This document shows positions 34,484 to 42,136 of a DNA stretch of 64,000 nucleotides, in pieces. The notes beneath the pieces are model-generated. The model was not told where the DNA came from. It was given only the letters and a program-made list of their open reading frames with translations, and did not search any database. Source of the DNA: Flavobacterium sp. NRK1 (GTDB taxonomy: Bacteria; Bacteroidota; Bacteroidia; Flavobacteriales; Flavobacteriaceae); the NCBI RefSeq assembly GCF_024054175.1, contig NZ_JAMXLA010000001.1, positions 1,705,930 through 1,769,929 on the forward strand, written 5' to 3'. Numbering within the stretch: position 1 is the stretch's first letter; each line of letters begins with the position of its first letter. Position numbers and translations under genes: made by a program.

Positions 34484-34511
34484 AAAAAGGAGCTTTTTGG
34501 GCTCCTTTTTT
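34484..34511. terminator. bidirectional terminator between tyrS and the LuxE-like gene
   Basis: The stem AAAAAGGAGC (34484-34493) / GCTCCTTTTT (34501-34510) is flanked by A and T runs; both convergent genes end within 25 bases of it. Confidence 0.88.
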
Positions 34512-34516
34512 TGTAA

Positions 34517-35497
34517 TTAATACACCATTAAATTACATCCTCTTATATCTGAATTGTCGAAACGCCCTAATACCTCAAAGGATTGATTGGTGTATTTTTT
34601 TCCAAGATCCTGCGTTGCAATAAATGAACATGAATTATAATTAGCGAGATCTATTACATTTATACCGCCTGTTTTTTCGTAATCTACATAAGTCAGGGCA
34701 TCTTCGGTATCACGAATTAAAATATCCATCCAGGGCGGGCACTCAAAAATACCATCGCCTAAAGAATAAGCCTGCGAAAGTAATTCGGTCATTCCGTATT
34801 CCGAGTGAATCTTGCTTACTCCAAAACCTATGCAAAGTATATTGTGAAGCTCTTCGCGAATCATTTCTTTACGGCGGCCTTTCATACCGCCTGTTTCCAT
34901 GATAATTGTATTTCTTAGATCAAAACTTTGCTTTTCTGCCAAATCTAAAAGTGCATAGGTAACGCCTATTAGCAATATATTTTGTCCGGCTTTATCCAAT
35001 TTGGTAAGCTTCGCTATAAGCTCATCGTAATTGTGCAGGTGAAAGCCGCTTTCAGGATTATTAGAACTTTCAATAAGATCTTCTACCATATAGATAAGCG
35101 ATGATCCTTCACGCTCTAAATAAGATGGTAAAAGGGCTAATACTGCATAGTCTTCTATATTGCCATAAAACTGTGAAAACGCCATTCTGAAACTTTGCTC
35201 ATAATAGCTTATATCTGTTATTAAATGGCGGCTTGTAATTGCTCCTGTGGTACCGCTGCTGGTAAATGTTTCCTGTATGGGGTCTTTACTGCTAATTACA
35301 TTGTGGCTTTTAAAAAACTGTATGGGTAAAAAAGGTATTGCTGCTACCGATTTTACATTCTGTTTGTCTTTTTTCAGGAAATCGCAAAAACTACGATATA
35401 CAATATTATTATCGTACTGATGGCGAAATACCTTGAGTGTGATTTTTTCAAACTCTTTTTTAGAAGATATGGTAAATATGTCTTGTGCGGTAACCAA
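34517..35497 (-). CDS. LuxE/acyl-protein-synthetase-like protein
   Basis: The 326-residue protein resembles the acyl-protein synthetase LuxE and the adenylate-forming superfamily. TFTSSGTTGAITSRH (near residue 80) is the phosphate-binding Ser/Thr/Gly loop, and METGGMKGRRKEMIREEL (near 200) and SEYGMTELLSQAY (near 233) are further core motifs. LuxE activates fatty acids as acyl-AMP for reduction to aldehyde in bioluminescence. No luxC, luxD or luxAB is present here, so the cellular role is likely different, such as activating a carboxylate for surface-polymer or secondary-metabolite synthesis. It stands alone with its own -7 element at 35512-35519. No signal peptide is present. Confidence 0.85.
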   Translation of the reverse strand: MVTAQDIFTISSKKEFEKITLKVFRHQYDNNIVYRSFCDFLKKDKQNVKSVAAIPFLPIQFFKSHNVISSKDPIQETFTSSGTTGAITSRHLITDISYYEQSFRMAFSQFYGNIEDYAVLALLPSYLEREGSSLIYMVEDLIESSNNPESGFHLHNYDELIAKLTKLDKAGQNILLIGVTYALLDLAEKQSFDLRNTIIMETGGMKGRRKEMIREELHNILCIGFGVSKIHSEYGMTELLSQAYSLGDGIFECPPWMDILIRDTEDALTYVDYEKTGGINVIDLANYNSCSFIATQDLGKKYTNQSFEVLGRFDNSDIRGCNLMVY

Positions 35498-35511
35498 TGT
35501 AAAAGTTTTGG

Positions 35512-35519
35512 CAAAAATA
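35512..35519 (-). promoter_or_regulatory. -7 promoter element for the LuxE-like gene
   Basis: TATTTTTG on the minus strand, 14 bases upstream of the ATG. Confidence 0.6.
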
Positions 35520-35670
35520 CAAATAAAAAAGCACCCTGCATTGCGGTTGCCTTAACTTAGCTAAACACATAGTTATAGTTACTGAATTGGCGTGTAATAA
35601 CTTTTAAATTATTACAGCTATGCAAAATTCAATTAAAGGGATAATTTAATATAGAATAAAAGCGACATAA

Positions 35671-35698
35671 AAAAAGCACCGCTATTGTGGTGCTTTTA
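35671..35698 (-). terminator. terminator of the T9SS mini-protein gene
   Basis: The stem AAAAGCACC (35672-35680) / GGTGCTTTT (35689-35697) with an A-run on the left, 17 bases beyond the stop in the leftward direction. Confidence 0.85.
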
Positions 35699-35714
35699 TA
35701 TTATTTTTAATCGA

Positions 35715-36053
35715 TTACTCTACAACCAATTTTCTGGTAGCAGAAGCATCTCCTTCTTTTACTTTTATTATATAAACGCCACGTGTAAGGTTTGAAATAT
35801 TAAGTTCTTTACCATTAAGCGTTGTCTGGATTATTCTTTTTCCCAACATGTCAAAAATCTCTACATCTTTGCTCATAGCAGGTTTTGCAGTAGTAATATA
35901 TATCCTGTCTGCCTTGGCAGGGTTAGGGTATATACTAAGTCCTTCTATCGGCTCCTTTCCGGCCGTAATGCCTCCTTTGTTTTCCTGTGCTATAGCACTA
36001 AGGGAAAAAAAGCATAATAGGAGTAAGGTTATATAAAAGTATTTTTTTGTCAT
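35715..36053 (-). CDS. T9SS type A sorting-domain mini-protein
   Basis: The 112-residue protein has a signal peptide (MTKKYFYITLLLLCFFSLSAIAQ), a linker of about 15 residues, and then a complete type A sorting domain (GLSIYPNPA at the start, VEIFDMLGKRI in the middle, LTRGVYIIKVKEG near the end). There is almost no cargo ahead of the sorting domain, so the sorting domain itself is nearly the whole mature protein. T9SS type A domains direct outer-membrane export and are usually removed. The gene lies downstream of a TonB receptor and lipoprotein on the same strand, each with its own terminator. What it does is unknown; a peptide cargo, adaptor or remnant are all possible. Confidence 0.85.
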   Translation of the reverse strand: MTKKYFYITLLLLCFFSLSAIAQENKGGITAGKEPIEGLSIYPNPAKADRIYITTAKPAMSKDVEIFDMLGKRIIQTTLNGKELNISNLTRGVYIIKVKEGDASATRKLVVE

Positions 36054-36107
36054 ATGGTGATATGTTGGTGTAAATATACAAAATATATTTCAAATATTGT
36101 ACCAAAA

Positions 36108-36133
36108 AAGAGCCCCTCAAATCTGAGGGGCTA
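36108..36133 (-). terminator. terminator of the lipoprotein gene
   Basis: The stem AGCCCCTCA (36111-36119) / TGAGGGGCT (36124-36132) with an A-run on the left, 30 bases beyond the stop. Confidence 0.88.
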
Positions 36134-36162
36134 ATATTTTATTTTCAGATATTTATTTCTGA

Positions 36163-37287
36163 TTATAGACCTGTCCAAGAAGCCCAGCTTGGTATAGCTG
36201 CACCACTACCTGCACCTGTATTGTTTCCAACAGTTACGTAAGTATCAAAACCGTTAGTTATTGTAGGTACATTAGTAAATTGTACTGTAGTTAGTGGGTT
36301 AGCTGCAAAATAAGCCTGAGTTTCAGCACCATCAAATTTAACACCAACACTTCCTGTAGCTGTAAAATCTTTGATGAATACGTTAGTGAATTTACCATGA
36401 GTACCTCTTCTTAGCATCATACCACACTCACTTGTTACAGCAGCATTGTTACGGCCAATTAAAGTTACATTGTTAAATATAGGGCTTGAAATTGGAGTAA
36501 CTAAAGCATTGTTAGCATTGCTGTCAGCTTCTATACCACGGCTGTCAGAAGAGAAAGCTAAAGCAGCAGACTGATCAGCATACATGTTAGTTGCAGAACC
36601 GTTCCATCCTTCTGTCCAGTCGAAAGAGTCATCCTGGTTTCCTATAGAAAGTAGGTTTGTAACATTTACAGATCCACCAAACCATTCGAAACCGTCATCA
36701 GATCCCTGGTAAGTAAGAATGTTGTCAACTTTAGTTCCTGAACCTACAGAGTAGAAAGTAACACCGTTAAATTCTGCGTCAGGGTTAATTAATGCACCAG
36801 CATATTCTACTCTTATATAAGAATAAACACCAGAGTTATCAGCAGGGTTTGTACCACCATAGTTAAGACCAGTTACTTCAGCCTGCACACCTACACCTGC
36901 ATTAGATAAAGCTTTACCACATATTACTAAACCTCCCCAGTCGCCAGGAGCAGGAGTAGCACTGTTTGATGTCATAACGATTGGTTTTGCAGCAGTACCC
37001 TGAGCTATAACTTTAGCACCTTGTTTAACTGCAAGGAAAGCAACTGAAGTACCTTGTGTATCTCCTTCAAGTCTTGTACCTGCAGGAATTGTTAATGTAA
37101 CTCCGTCGTTAACATAAACCGGTCCGCTTATAGTATATACTGTGTTAGCGTCAAGAGTCATGTTTTCAGTAATTTCACCTGAAAGTGTAGCCTCATCCTG
37201 TTGGCCTGATCCTGAGTTTGAATCATCATCTGAACAACTTGTAAAGATTGATGCAATAATAGCTAAGCTTAAAACTAATTTTTTCAT
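36163..37287 (-). CDS. cell-surface lipoprotein of a TonB-receptor module
   Basis: The 374-residue protein is a lipoprotein (MKKLVLSLAIIASIFTSC, Cys18) followed by an Asp/Ser-rich export-type linker (SDDDSNSGSG), typical of surface-exposed lipoproteins in Bacteroidota. The rest is Asn-, Gly- and Thr-rich with short repeated strand turns (GSGTKVDNILTYQGSDDGFEWFGGSVNV, shown in part), suggesting a right-handed parallel beta-helix. Its only clear partner is the TonB-dependent receptor gene just upstream (about 180 bases, with a terminator between), as in SusD-like or substrate-binding pairs, but it is not a SusD homologue. Binding of a ligand at the surface for the receptor is inference. Confidence 0.8.
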   Translation of the reverse strand: MKKLVLSLAIIASIFTSCSDDDSNSGSGQQDEATLSGEITENMTLDANTVYTISGPVYVNDGVTLTIPAGTRLEGDTQGTSVAFLAVKQGAKVIAQGTAAKPIVMTSNSATPAPGDWGGLVICGKALSNAGVGVQAEVTGLNYGGTNPADNSGVYSYIRVEYAGALINPDAEFNGVTFYSVGSGTKVDNILTYQGSDDGFEWFGGSVNVTNLLSIGNQDDSFDWTEGWNGSATNMYADQSAALAFSSDSRGIEADSNANNALVTPISSPIFNNVTLIGRNNAAVTSECGMMLRRGTHGKFTNVFIKDFTATGSVGVKFDGAETQAYFAANPLTTVQFTNVPTITNGFDTYVTVGNNTGAGSGAAIPSWASWTGL

Positions 37288-37424
37288 TGTTTTCTTTTAA
37301 TTAATGTTGTTTAATTTTGTATTGCAAAGATGCTACAACGCATCTTTTTAGAAGTTAAGGACGGGTTATCTAATCTTTAAAACTACATGTATTTTAAGTT
37401 AATAAAACGTTACGTGTATAAGCA

Positions 37425-37454
37425 AAAAAAGCAGCCAGAAATGGCTGCTTTTTT
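37425..37454 (-). terminator. terminator of the TonB-dependent receptor gene
   Basis: A 13-bp stem AAAAAAGCAGCCA (37425-37437) / TGGCTGCTTTTTT (37442-37454) with a GAAA loop. It is very strong, so the lipoprotein gene must have its own promoter. Confidence 0.92.
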
Positions 37455-37470
37455 GTTGATGTTGAATATG

Positions 37471-40227
37471 TTAGAATATACTGTATTTTATACTTAGGCT
37501 AAAATCAGATCCTGCTTTATAATTATATGTGGTAATATCCCCGCTTTGATTTTCCTGTACACGTCTTATCCTGCTGTTAAGAATGTTTTCTACTGTCAGG
37601 CCAAGTGTCCATTTTTCATTAATGGTTGTGTTAGATACAAAGTTTAACATCATAATGCCTTTTTCAACAATATTACCTCTGTCAAAAGAACCTAATGAAT
37701 AAATTCTGTCATGGAAGTAGTTTCCTACTACAGATACTGTTGGCCTGAACATACCACTTTCTATTCGGTAAGTTAAATCGGCATTTAAAAGCAACGGAGA
37801 AGCTCCTTGTAGTGCATCGCTGCTATCGTTAAAATTAACGCTTAAGGTTCCGTTAGTTTCCTGTGCTACTTTTTTACTGTCAAGTTCCTGATGAGAGTAC
37901 ATAAGTGTACCGTTAATGCCAAAGCTTAAGGTTTGCTTGGTAACATCGTCAACTTTCCAGATGTTTTTTTTCATTTCAAACTCAATACCTGCAACATAAG
38001 CAGATTTACCTGCATTAACAAAAGTATTGTCATTAAGGGCTGAGTTTAATAATACCTGGCTTATAGGGTTGTTTATGTATTTTCCAAAAACACCTGCCGA
38101 GTAAACTTCATCATTTTCAGGGAACATTTCCCATTTAAAGTCAACATTATAATTGTCTGATGCTTTAAGGAAAGGGTTACCTACCGAGTTTTCTCCAATA
38201 CCTTCATAACGGAAAGGCGCTTTTTCTTTAAACTGTGGCAGTGTATATGTTTTACTTAATGCTGCACGCAGGTTGGATTTTTCTGTAACGCTGTATTTTA
38301 ATGTAGCAGCAGGTAAGATATATACTTTGTCAATTTTAGCATCGTCAGGAGTAACTGCTGTTAAAGGTATATTAGTATCCCACTTTAGCTCCTGTAGTAC
38401 TTTTTCTGCACGTAGTCCAACTGTATAAGTAAGTTTGTCAGATAAATTGTGCTCAAAATTTGCTAAACCTGAGTGTACGCTAAGATCTGCATTATATGTA
38501 AAAGGTTTAAGGCTTTGTAATCTTGACGTTGTGATATAAAAAGTTCCGGGTACATTTTGCGTAAGCGACTGGTTTGAAGCATTAAGAAAACTGTCAAGGT
38601 TATTCTTGTCTATAAACTGGTTTTCTGCCTGGCCTACCCTAAAGTTGAATTGTGTAGCTTCAAAATCTCTTGATTTTATTCGTCCATTATAACCAAAGCT
38701 CAATTTACCTTTATAAAGTTCGTCTTCTCCTTTAAGTACTTTCAAATTTCCTATAGCTTTAAATGCATATTCTTTTTCATCTATATACTGAAAGTAACGG
38801 TTGTTTGTAGTAGGGGCTGCAGTATTAAAAGTATATAGACCGCTATCCTGACGTACAAGATTGTTAGTTATCCTGTCCGGCATATCTGCATTTACAGTAC
38901 TGTAAGAAGCTCCCCAGTCAATATCAAGTCTTTCACTATAATCGTGTTTGCCTAATAACTGGTTAACAAAAAGCTTGTTTTGCTGGGTAAGAGTTTGTCT
39001 GTTAAATTCATAACGGGCATCACCTTGTCCTAAGTAAGTGTCATATTCTCCTACTGTACTTTTTGAAGCATTTACAAAAATACTATTTAGCTTAATTGTG
39101 TTTTTAGCATCTAACTTATAAGCTAAATTAGCCATTAAGGTAGTTTTTGTAGAAAACTCATATTTATTTACATTGTAGTAGTCTGTAGATACCTCGTCAT
39201 TTGCAGTAACATTTTTTTGCGAACCTTTTTTGTATGTGTAGCCATTGCCATAGTTTGCTGTAGCAAAAACGCTAAAACGGCTGTCATCCTTAAAGTTGAA
39301 GTTTTTACCGCCTGATATACCAAAGCTTCCGTTTACAGGATTAGATTCGGTAACAGGGCTCCATTTTGTGCCAAACTGATATTCTTTTGTAGATGTTGGC
39401 GTGTTTACGTTGTAAAAACCTGATTTATTAGCGCCATCAGCCATTTTAAAGTTTGAATCAAAAGCCTGATTGTTTAAGCCGCTTCCTATTTTTACATTAA
39501 GCTTGCCATTTCCGGTGTGTTCTTTAGAGATAATATCTACATTAGCACCACCCATATCTCCATATTGTGATACGTCATATGTTTTGCTGATACCTACAGA
39601 CTGAATAATATCTGTAGAGAAAAGGTTAAGGGCTACGTTTTTATTTTCAGGCTCGTTAGATGGTAACGGAAGTCCGTTAAGCATAGTGCTGTTATAACGG
39701 TCTCCAAGGCCACGAACAAATATACCGCTATTGCCTTCCTGTTTAGAAATACCTGTTACTTTAGTTACTGCCTGGGCAGCATCACTTACACCTTTACGGG
39801 TAAGTTCCTGCGCACCTATACTTTGCTTAATGATAGCTGCATTTTTTTGGTCCATCAATAGAGCAGTTTCTTTTTCACGGTTTACAGTTTTTTCTATAAC
39901 TACATCTTCAAGCTGTACGCTGGTAGAAGCAAGAGCCTGGTTTAAAACTTTAGTTTCGTTAGCTTTAACAGTAACCTGTACTTCTTTAGTTTCATATCCT
40001 AAAAATCCAAATACAAGAGTTACAGTTCCCGGTTGTACGCTTAAAGAGTATTTTCCGTTTTCATCGGCGTTTGTGCCGTTAGGGGTTCCTTTCACTGCAA
40101 CGCTGGCAAACGGCAGTGTTTCATTATTCATGTCTTTGTCGGTAATTGTACCAGTAATAGTACCTTTGTTTTGGGCGAACCCTAATGCGAAGATAAACAG
40201 TGCAATTAATGAGAATTTAAGTTTCAT
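37471..40227 (-). CDS. TonB-dependent receptor with carboxypeptidase-like N-terminal domain
   Basis: The 918-residue outer-membrane receptor has a signal peptide (MKLKFSLIALFIFALGFAQ). A carboxypeptidase-regulatory-like domain follows (about 22-105, GTITGTITDKDMNNETLPFASV). The plug domain covers about 115-250 (ALLMDQKNAAIIKQSIGAQELTRKG; GIFVRGLGDRYNSTMLNGLPLP, both in part), and the large barrel ends in SLSIKYSIF. It uses TonB energy to import a ligand; the family without a SusD partner often handles iron complexes, phosphorus compounds, cofactors or peptides. It is divergent from a PhoB/PhoR-like two-component system, with 182 bases between, and followed by a beta-helix-like lipoprotein. 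Regulation by that system is a reasonable hypothesis. Confidence 0.93.
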   Translation of the reverse strand: MKLKFSLIALFIFALGFAQNKGTITGTITDKDMNNETLPFASVAVKGTPNGTNADENGKYSLSVQPGTVTLVFGFLGYETKEVQVTVKANETKVLNQALASTSVQLEDVVIEKTVNREKETALLMDQKNAAIIKQSIGAQELTRKGVSDAAQAVTKVTGISKQEGNSGIFVRGLGDRYNSTMLNGLPLPSNEPENKNVALNLFSTDIIQSVGISKTYDVSQYGDMGGANVDIISKEHTGNGKLNVKIGSGLNNQAFDSNFKMADGANKSGFYNVNTPTSTKEYQFGTKWSPVTESNPVNGSFGISGGKNFNFKDDSRFSVFATANYGNGYTYKKGSQKNVTANDEVSTDYYNVNKYEFSTKTTLMANLAYKLDAKNTIKLNSIFVNASKSTVGEYDTYLGQGDARYEFNRQTLTQQNKLFVNQLLGKHDYSERLDIDWGASYSTVNADMPDRITNNLVRQDSGLYTFNTAAPTTNNRYFQYIDEKEYAFKAIGNLKVLKGEDELYKGKLSFGYNGRIKSRDFEATQFNFRVGQAENQFIDKNNLDSFLNASNQSLTQNVPGTFYITTSRLQSLKPFTYNADLSVHSGLANFEHNLSDKLTYTVGLRAEKVLQELKWDTNIPLTAVTPDDAKIDKVYILPAATLKYSVTEKSNLRAALSKTYTLPQFKEKAPFRYEGIGENSVGNPFLKASDNYNVDFKWEMFPENDEVYSAGVFGKYINNPISQVLLNSALNDNTFVNAGKSAYVAGIEFEMKKNIWKVDDVTKQTLSFGINGTLMYSHQELDSKKVAQETNGTLSVNFNDSSDALQGASPLLLNADLTYRIESGMFRPTVSVVGNYFHDRIYSLGSFDRGNIVEKGIMMLNFVSNTTINEKWTLGLTVENILNSRIRRVQENQSGDITTYNYKAGSDFSLSIKYSIF

Positions 40228-40321
40228 TTCGTGTGTTATAATTTTGGTGCAAAGTAACCGCCACTCTTTGAAAGCTATGTTATATAATAGTTATCTGTGG
40301 ATTTACTATTTATTATTAAAT

Positions 40322-40348
40322 TGTTAACAGATTAAATTACTGTTAACA
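40322..40348. promoter_or_regulatory. paired TGTTAACA palindromes, candidate operator
   Basis: Two identical eight-base palindromes, TGTTAACA, lie at 40322-40329 and 40341-40348, 19 bases apart start to start, about two helical turns. They sit directly upstream of the -7 element at 40373 for the response regulator and upstream of the divergent TonB receptor. The layout fits a dimeric regulator site, possibly of the adjacent PhoB-like protein. Confidence 0.4.
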
Positions 40349-40372
40349 CGTTTGATGGTTTTGTATTATCTT

Positions 40373-40380
40373 TACCTTTG
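40373..40380 (+). promoter_or_regulatory. -7 promoter element for the PhoB/PhoR-like operon
   Basis: TACCTTTG, 29 bases before the response regulator ATG. Confidence 0.6.
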
Positions 40381-40409
40381 AGCCCGAAAACATCAATGAA
40401 ATTGTCATT

Positions 40410-41093
40410 ATGAAGAAAAAAGAGATCAAGATCTTATTAGTTGACGATGAGCAGGATATCCTGGAAATTGTGGGCTACAATCTGACACAGGAAGGGTATC
40501 AGGTTATAACGGCTGTTAATGGCAGAGAGGCTGTAGCCAAAGCAAAAAAAGAACTTCCGCATCTAATTATAATAGATGTTATGATGCCCGAAATGGATGG
40601 TATGGAAGCTGTAGAAAACATAAGGAAAATACCGGAGCTTAGCAACGTTATTATTACTTTCCTTACTGCAAGAAGCGAAGATTATTCGCAGGTTGCAGGG
40701 TTTGATGCAGGGGCAGATGATTATATAGCAAAACCTATTAAGCCAAAATTGCTGGTAAGCAAGGTAAAAGCTTTGCTTAGAAGGCTTAAAGATGATGAGG
40801 CTAAAGAAGATGTGCTGCGTGTAGGTACTATAGAGATCAATCGCGAAGAGTACAAAATTATAATGGAAGATAAAGAAATAGTGCTTCCAAGAAAAGAGTT
40901 TGAACTGTTTTATCTGTTAGCTTCAAAACCCGGCAAAGTATTTAAAAGAGAAGAAATTCTTGATAAAGTATGGGGTAATGAAGTAGTTGTGGGCGGAAGG
41001 ACTATTGATGTTCACATTAGAAAGCTTCGCGAAAAAATTGGAGACGATTTATTTAAAACTATAAAGGGAGTGGGCTATAAGCTCGAAATTTAG
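40410..41093 (+). CDS. OmpR/PhoB-type response regulator
   Basis: The 227-residue protein has an N-terminal receiver domain (1-120) with acidic pocket VDDE (11-14), phospho-acceptor Asp56 (IIIDVMMPEMDG) and the switch Lys in YIAKPIKP (near 107). The C-terminal winged-helix DNA-binding domain (about 135-227) contains RKEFELFYLLASKPGKVFKREEIL and RTIDVHIRKLREKI, which mark the OmpR/PhoB family. It overlaps the histidine kinase gene by one base, so the two are translationally coupled. Similarity to PhoB and its partner to PhoR is family-level; phosphate as the signal is not shown. Paired palindromes upstream suggest autoregulation. Confidence 0.93.
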   Translation: MKKKEIKILLVDDEQDILEIVGYNLTQEGYQVITAVNGREAVAKAKKELPHLIIIDVMMPEMDGMEAVENIRKIPELSNVIITFLTARSEDYSQVAGFDAGADDYIAKPIKPKLLVSKVKALLRRLKDDEAKEDVLRVGTIEINREEYKIIMEDKEIVLPRKEFELFYLLASKPGKVFKREEILDKVWGNEVVVGGRTIDVHIRKLREKIGDDLFKTIKGVGYKLEI

Positions 41094-42136
41094 TGGCAAT
41101 AAACTTTAAAAAAACATACAAATTTGCCGTAAAATCGGCACTTTATATTTCATTATTCTCAACCGCCTTCCTGGCGGTTATGTTGCATTATTTCCTTACC
41201 CTTAACTGGAATTTTATTGCAATATTCTCAATATCATTATTTATATTCTCCTTTTTTGTACTCCAATACAGAGTTGAAAGATTTATATACCGAAGGGTTA
41301 AAAAGATTTATGATGATGTTTCGCTATTAGAGTCAAGCAGCTTCAGGAACAAGTCCATCACTACAGATATGGCTACGCTTACCCGCGAAGTTCAAAAATT
41401 TGCAAGGGATAAAAAGATAGAGATTGAAACACTTAAAATTCGTGAAGAATACCGCAGGGAGTTTTTAGGGAACGTATCACATGAGTTAAAAACACCTCTT
41501 TTTACGGTACAAGGTTATATACTTACATTGCTTGATGGTGCAATGAATGATAAAGAACTTCGTAAAAAATACCTGCAACGTGCTGAGAAAGGTGTGGAGA
41601 GGCTTATATATATAGTGCAGGATCTGGACATGATCACTAAAATGGAGGTTGGCGACCTAAACCTTAATTTTACCAAATTCAATATTGTAGAGCTTATACA
41701 AAATGTATTTGATCTTTTAGAGATGAAGGCAGATAAAAAGGGGATTATGCTCATGTTTGATATGAAGTACATTAAACCTATTATGGTGTACGGAGATCAG
41801 GAAAAAATAGAGCAGGTATTAACCAATCTTGTGGTTAACTCTATTAAATATGGAAAGGAAAACGGTACTACCGAAGTTAGTATTGAGGACCTTGTAAATA
41901 ACAAGATTATTGTAAGAATAAAAGATAATGGGGAAGGTATAGAAAAGAAAAACATTTCACGCCTTTTTGAACGTTTCTTCAGAGTTGATAAAAGCGGAGC
42001 CCGTACAGAAGGCGGCTCAGGTCTAGGTCTTGCTATTGTAAAACATATAATAGAGGCCCACGACGAAAAAATATATGTTGAGAGTAAATTTGGAGAGGGG
42101 TCAGAGTTTTCATTTACACTCGAAAAGACAAAATAA
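41093..42136 (+). CDS. PhoR-like sensor histidine kinase
   Basis: The 347-residue protein has two N-terminal membrane helices (about 14-34 and 40-58) with only a short loop between, then a coiled linker. The HisKA domain has phospho-acceptor His130 (NVSHELKTPLF), and the HATPase domain has the N box (LTNLVVNSIKYG), G1 box (IKDNGEGI) and G2 box (GGSGLGLAIVKH). The tiny extracytoplasmic loop means it probably senses membrane or cytoplasmic partners rather than a periplasmic ligand, as PhoR does through PhoU and Pst. The start is a GTG overlapping the regulator's TAG by one base. Its 3' end overlaps the convergent glycosyltransferase gene by 27 bases. Confidence 0.92.
   Translation: MAINFKKTYKFAVKSALYISLFSTAFLAVMLHYFLTLNWNFIAIFSISLFIFSFFVLQYRVERFIYRRVKKIYDDVSLLESSSFRNKSITTDMATLTREVQKFARDKKIEIETLKIREEYRREFLGNVSHELKTPLFTVQGYILTLLDGAMNDKELRKKYLQRAEKGVERLIYIVQDLDMITKMEVGDLNLNFTKFNIVELIQNVFDLLEMKADKKGIMLMFDMKYIKPIMVYGDQEKIEQVLTNLVVNSIKYGKENGTTEVSIEDLVNNKIIVRIKDNGEGIEKKNISRLFERFFRVDKSGARTEGGSGLGLAIVKHIIEAHDEKIYVESKFGEGSEFSFTLEKTK

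Noticed and set aside
34517..35497. A bioluminescence (lux) locus
   Set aside because: Only a LuxE-like gene is present; luxA, B, C and D are absent and the neighbours are housekeeping genes.
37330..37345. Inverted repeat GATGC/GCATC upstream of the surface lipoprotein gene
   Set aside because: It is only five bases long and partly made of the -7-like CATCTTTG element, so it is not worth a separate call.
39731..40327. A 198-codon open frame opposite the TonB receptor start
   Set aside because: It is antisense to a clearly coded receptor N terminus, has a low-complexity Ser/Val/Thr composition caused by the opposite strand, and no start signals.
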